Shown: positions 7,715 through 10,299 of the stretch, piece by piece | Layout of the letters: each line of letters begins with the position of its first letter | Numbering within the stretch: the stretch's first letter is position 1 | Assembly: GCA_003550305.1 (NCBI GenBank) | Contig: QKYT01001248.1 | Coordinates: forward strand, 9,033 to 19,331 | Source: Glomus cerebriforme | Lineage: Eukaryota; Glomeromycota; Glomeromycetes; Glomerales; Glomeraceae | Length of the DNA: 10,299 nucleotides | Direction: 5' to 3' | The notes under the pieces: model-generated | What the model was told of the DNA's origin: nothing | Databases searched by the model: none | The model's input: only the letters and a program-made list of their open reading frames with translations | Program-made: the position numbers and the translations under genes

Positions 7715-7767
7715 GAATTCTTAAATACAAACAATATTATCAAATAAAAAGTGTTCATTTATTAATT

Positions 7768-7773
7768 TTTATT
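7768..7773 (-). terminator. Possible poly(A) signal of the BTB-TLDc gene
   Basis: AATAAA on the minus strand about 31 bases past the stop codon; another lies at 7758-7763. Both sit within the inserted GC-ended repeat, so the gene may now use a transposon-derived 3' end. The hexamer is common in such AT-rich DNA. Confidence 0.3.
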
Positions 7774-7803
7774 AATAAAATAAATTCCGGGCTGGTCCGG
7801 GCT

Positions 7804-9348
7804 TCAAAATTTGGCCAAATGCAGGTTGCTAATTTGGAATACTTCACATTCCTCTACAGAAAATTCATCTTCAGTTTTTCTGATCGATTTATCATAATAT
7901 CCTTTTTTGCTAATACAATTATCAGTCGATCCTCTAAATAAGCTAAGGTCATTATTGCCAAATGATGGACCCCAAAAACGGTAATTATGTATAGCTTTTT
8001 TTTCTTTTTCATCAATTATACGACTTAAAATATAATTTTCAATTCTTTGATTATTATTTTCAAAGGAGAATATAAAACTATTATTAGCGGTGTAATAATT
8101 GCCATATCTAAGTACACACCAACGGCTCTCATCAGATTTCCATATATTCGGATTATATCCTCCAAGAATTTCGTTGCTATCTTTCACTTTAGCAACTGTT
8201 ACAGTACGAAATTTATTATTACAAAATTCATGGAATTTAACAGGTGTAAATCCATCACGAGAACCACGAAATAATAATTTGAACTCATATGGAGTTTTTC
8301 GATCTGTAATATCTAATTTATCAATCCATTTTGAGATTAATTCAACATGTTGATTTTTAATAATTTTTGAATCAACATTCATTAAATTTATTTCTTCACG
8401 AATATTTGATTTATTATACGGCTTACTGTTAGGATCCGAACGATTCAAAAAAGTTTTTAATAAGTCTATACATAATTCCTCGGGTAAAATTTTCATATAA
8501 GGTAAAACTCCATCCGAAAATTCTTTTGAAGTTAAATTATAAAATCTAATAAATGGAATAAATTGTTGTAAGGTATTCTTTAAAGTGTCGAAATCATCTT
8601 TTGAAAAACTTGTAGGATTAGAGGAAAGTTCTGGATTTCGTGCAAGTCCCCATTTAAGCACATATTCCCAAACTTGAATTACACTCATTTGAAGATTATC
8701 ATTTTGAAGAAGCGAAACCAAAATATTTTCTGGAATCGAAGAGAAACTTAATGACTTAAATATTTTATCTGGTTGTTTTGACATTAAATCAGTACAATAT
8801 TTTTGAAGTTTCGTAAAAGAATCATTTTCAAAACTTGCTTGATATATTAAATTAAAATTTTGTTCGATCCAGTTTGCTTTTTTTTCAATCAAATAGGATT
8901 GTAAATAGTTGATTAATTCCTGAAGTCTAAGTTTATTAGCAGCATCCAAAATTTTAATGATATTTGAAGTAACATACTCCTCCAAAGAAAATCTTCCGCC
9001 ATAAATATACCTAAAAAATAAATGTATGAATGAATGAATGAAAAAAAAACGTGTGTAATAAATTAATAAATCATTCACAAAAATTTTATTACCTTAAAAT
9101 TATTGGAAAAACTTCCGGTAAAATGTCTGGTAGTTTAATATGTGTCAAAGTTCCATCATTTTTCTTTTATTAGTTGACAAGATTCTTTTCAAATAAGGAG
9201 AACGATAATATAAAATGACCATATGTGAACGAAATATTTTTACATAAGGGTCGTTACCAACTTCAATTGTAATATCATAATATTCTTCATCATTCAAAAT
9301 TTCAAGTAAATTTTGAGATAATTTTGGTAAAAGTTTATTATCATCCAT
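7804..9348 (-). CDS. BTB-BACK-TLDc protein, two exons, frameshifted in exon 1
   Basis: Exon 1 is 9348-9093 and exon 2 is 9010-7804, separated by an 82-nt intron. The ancestral product would have about 487 residues: BTB (about 15-125, with YYDITIEVG, FRSHMVILYYRSP and, across the junction, RYIYGGRFSLEEY), a BACK region (about 140-250, with NWIEQNFNLIYQASF), and a C-terminal TLDc domain (about 310-480, with FKLLFRGSRDGFTPVKFHEF, LGGYNPNIW, SFIFSF, WGPSFGNNDLSLF and EFSVEECEVFQI). BTB-BACK proteins are commonly Cullin-3 ubiquitin-ligase adaptors; TLDc proteins are tied to oxidative-stress resistance and V-ATPase binding. Relative to the copy at 28-284, exon 1 lacks one base in a T run at 9165-9168, so translation from 9348 ends after KRKMMEL at 9145. 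Exon 2 is fully open with conserved motifs, so either the frameshift is recent or it is a sequencing error. The ATG at 9348 matches the other copy. Confidence 0.85.
9011..9092 (-). other. Intron of the BTB-TLDc gene (82 nt)
   Basis: Donor GTAATA follows exon 1 ending TTA-AG; the acceptor is tttattttttAG before GTATATTTATGGC. Splicing recreates an AGG (Arg) codon and the conserved RYIYGG motif. A cattcattcattcat microsatellite lies just upstream of the acceptor. The same donor is present in the left gene at 27-26, and an acceptor-like ttctag sits at the same place in the plus-strand relic (1345-1350). Confidence 0.85.
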
Positions 9349-9485
9349 TATATAGTACGATGTTAACGACAATCGGATTTTAACAATTTAATAAAAAGGG
9401 AGAAAATTAATCCTAATTAGTGATAGTCAAACTTTATATAAATAATTTTGTTTCCCAAATTGGGAATCAAAAAATTATAAAGTTT
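9349..9485 (-). promoter_or_regulatory. 5' flank of the BTB-TLDc gene, duplicate of 285-439
   Basis: Alignable with the left gene's flank, with small indels. It contains a perfect dyad ttcccaa-a-ttgggaa at 9452-9466, about 104 bases upstream of the ATG. Conservation of the blocks aaaattaatcctaattagtg and gtcaaacttta may simply reflect a recent duplication. Just outside, at 9489-9494, is a CACGTG palindrome (bHLH-type site) that the left copy lacks. Confidence 0.5.
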
Positions 9486-9857
9486 GAGCACGTGACTAAT
9501 TATTTCCTATTATTGTGGTACTTGTATGATAAAATTTTACTGAATTCATAAAGAAAAGAGATATGTGTATTTATTAGTGGTCCTATTTTTGTTGCGGTTA
9601 TTGTAAACCGTCAAAACTATTGATATTTTTCCCTTTTCGCTTTTTTTTTAATGAAGAATGTAAAAACCAAATATAAATTATATTTCGAAAAAAAAATTTA
9701 ATCTCTTTGATTTTTTACATAACTGATAACTGATAAATTCTTTTAATCAAATAACCATTAAAATATTTTTTAGGTAACTATATTCCATATATTTCATCTG
9801 TTAGATGCTTTAAAAATTTTAACATCGATCTTATAAAATTTAATATTTTACATTTTT
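9486..9857. other. AT-rich spacer
   Basis: No ORF, repeat or RNA gene recognised. It lies between the duplicated 5' flank of the BTB-TLDc gene and the 3' end of the next TLDc relic. Confidence 0.6.
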
Positions 9858-10043
9858 CTATAAAAAATTTACCTTCAGTTTTTCTAATCGATTTATAACA
9901 AGATTTTTTTTATTTTTTTGCTATTACAATTACCAGTCGGTATTATTCGTCCAAATAAACTAAGGTCACCATTGCCAAATAACGGACCATATAAACTGTT
10001 ATTATATAGCATGTTTTTTTATCAATAACACGACTTAATATAA
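9858..10043 (-). pseudogene. Truncated TLDc gene relic (C-terminal part)
   Basis: This segment aligns in order and orientation with 7854-8036, the end of the BTB-TLDc gene. Shared strings include cttcagtttttct, cgatttat, acaatta-cagtcg, taaggtca, attgccaaat and acgactta. The minus strand reads SLYGPLFGNGDLSLFGR and then GNCNSKK, matching WGPSFGNNDLSLFRG and DNCISKK. Indels and a poly-T expansion break the frame. Similarity stops abruptly at about 10043, where a different, GC-richer repeat sequence begins, so the upstream part of the gene has been replaced or displaced. It marks a third minus-strand family member in tandem. Confidence 0.75.
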
Positions 10044-10100
10044 CAAGAGTCCAAGTTCAGGCAGGGGAGCTGGACATTTCATTAAAATGACATACAACNT
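10044..10100. repeat. Repeat-like segment at the truncation point
   Basis: A GC-richer stretch (agttcaggcaggggagctgg) with a 5-bp stem GTCCA (10049-10053) / TGGAC (10071-10075) separates the TLDc relic from the 50-bp array. It probably belongs to the same inserted element as the array. One unresolved base is at 10099. Confidence 0.4.
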
Positions 10101-10299
10101 ACTATAAATCTCATAAAAAAAAGTGCGATACGATGCNATCGCACTATTTTCATATAAATCATATAAAAAAAAGTGCACTATGATTCCATCGCACTATTCA
10201 CATATAAAATATATAAAAAAAAGTGCATTGGCTCGTATTGCACTATTTTAATATAAATTATATAAAAAAAAGTGCATTGGCATCGTATTGCACTATTTT
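10101..10299 (+). repeat. 50-bp tandem repeat array, four units, continuing past the right edge
   Basis: Units are 10101-10150, 10151-10200, 10201-10249 and 10250-10299. Each has an AT-rich half ending tataaaaaaaagtgc (tcataaaaaaaagtgc in the first unit) and then a short hairpin closed by agtgc...gcact, followed by atttt or attca. Stems: unit 1 agtgcgat/atcgcact (8 bp), unit 2 agtgc/gcact, units 3 and 4 agtgca/tgcact. One unresolved base (10137) lies in the unit-1 loop. Confidence 0.9.

Larger units (their letters stand above)
7572..7806. mobile_element. GC-rich-ended small repeat element abutting the TLDc gene
   Basis: Both ends carry CCCGG-rich sequence in an otherwise AT-rich region: acttcaaacccggcccgcaa on the left (from 7572) and ccgggctggtccgggcttca on the right. 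Read inward, the ends align as inverted repeats (AA-CCCGG-CCCG-AATTTATT) with small gaps. At the left end acccggcccg (7580-7589) forms a perfect 10-bp stem with cgggccgggt (7613-7622). The centre is AT-rich and includes an (AAAT)n microsatellite. No coding capacity. It resembles a MITE or foldback repeat; the boundaries and superfamily are uncertain. Its right end overlaps the stop codon of the BTB-TLDc gene. Confidence 0.5.

Noticed and set aside
8047..8353. Two overlapping plus-strand frames inside the BTB-TLDc gene
   Set aside because: Both are antisense to well-conserved TLDc coding sequence and have no recognisable content.

Overview
The window looks like accessory sequence from an AT-rich fungal genome. 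The best guess is an arbuscular mycorrhizal fungus of the Rhizophagus/Glomus type. This rests on very high A+T, one recognisable gene family of BTB-BACK-TLDc proteins that is greatly expanded in those fungi (duplicated here, with a short GT-AG intron), and a mesh of small transposons and decayed fragments. The genus is inferred from family content, not proven. Two unresolved bases (10099 and 10137) show this is draft assembly.

Layout. Positions 1-439 hold the first exon and 5' flank of a minus-strand BTB-TLDc gene whose remainder lies beyond the left edge. Positions 440-1737 hold no intact gene, but contain a Ty3/Gypsy RNase H scrap (minus) and a badly decayed plus-strand BTB-BACK relic. Positions 1738-4066 are a nested transposon: a non-autonomous pogo/Tigger-like element with TA target duplication, split by a 1.9-kb retroposon that has a 19-bp target duplication, a (TAAAA)n-type tail and one intact 398-residue ORF of unknown function. 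Positions 4638-5051 carry a small minus-strand coiled-coil gene interrupted by one in-frame stop. A 118-bp MITE follows (5186-5303), then 2.2 kb of very AT-rich sequence with only small repeats and hairpins. A GC-rich repeat (about 7572-7806) abuts the 3' end of the main gene. The main gene (7804-9348, minus) encodes BTB-BACK-TLDc in two exons with an 82-nt intron and carries a 1-bp deletion in exon 1. Upstream of it are its duplicated 5' flank, a truncated relic of a third minus-strand TLDc gene (9858-10043) and a 50-bp tandem repeat array running off the right edge.

How it fits together. The window reads as a family cluster under birth-and-death evolution: one 5' exon that is intact as far as visible, one nearly intact copy with a single frameshift, and two relics, separated by transposons. 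BTB-BACK proteins are usually Cullin-3 adaptors and TLDc domains are linked to oxidative-stress and V-ATPase biology; whether these fungal proteins do either is not shown here. The least explained object is the ORF-bearing retroposon nested in the pogo-like element.
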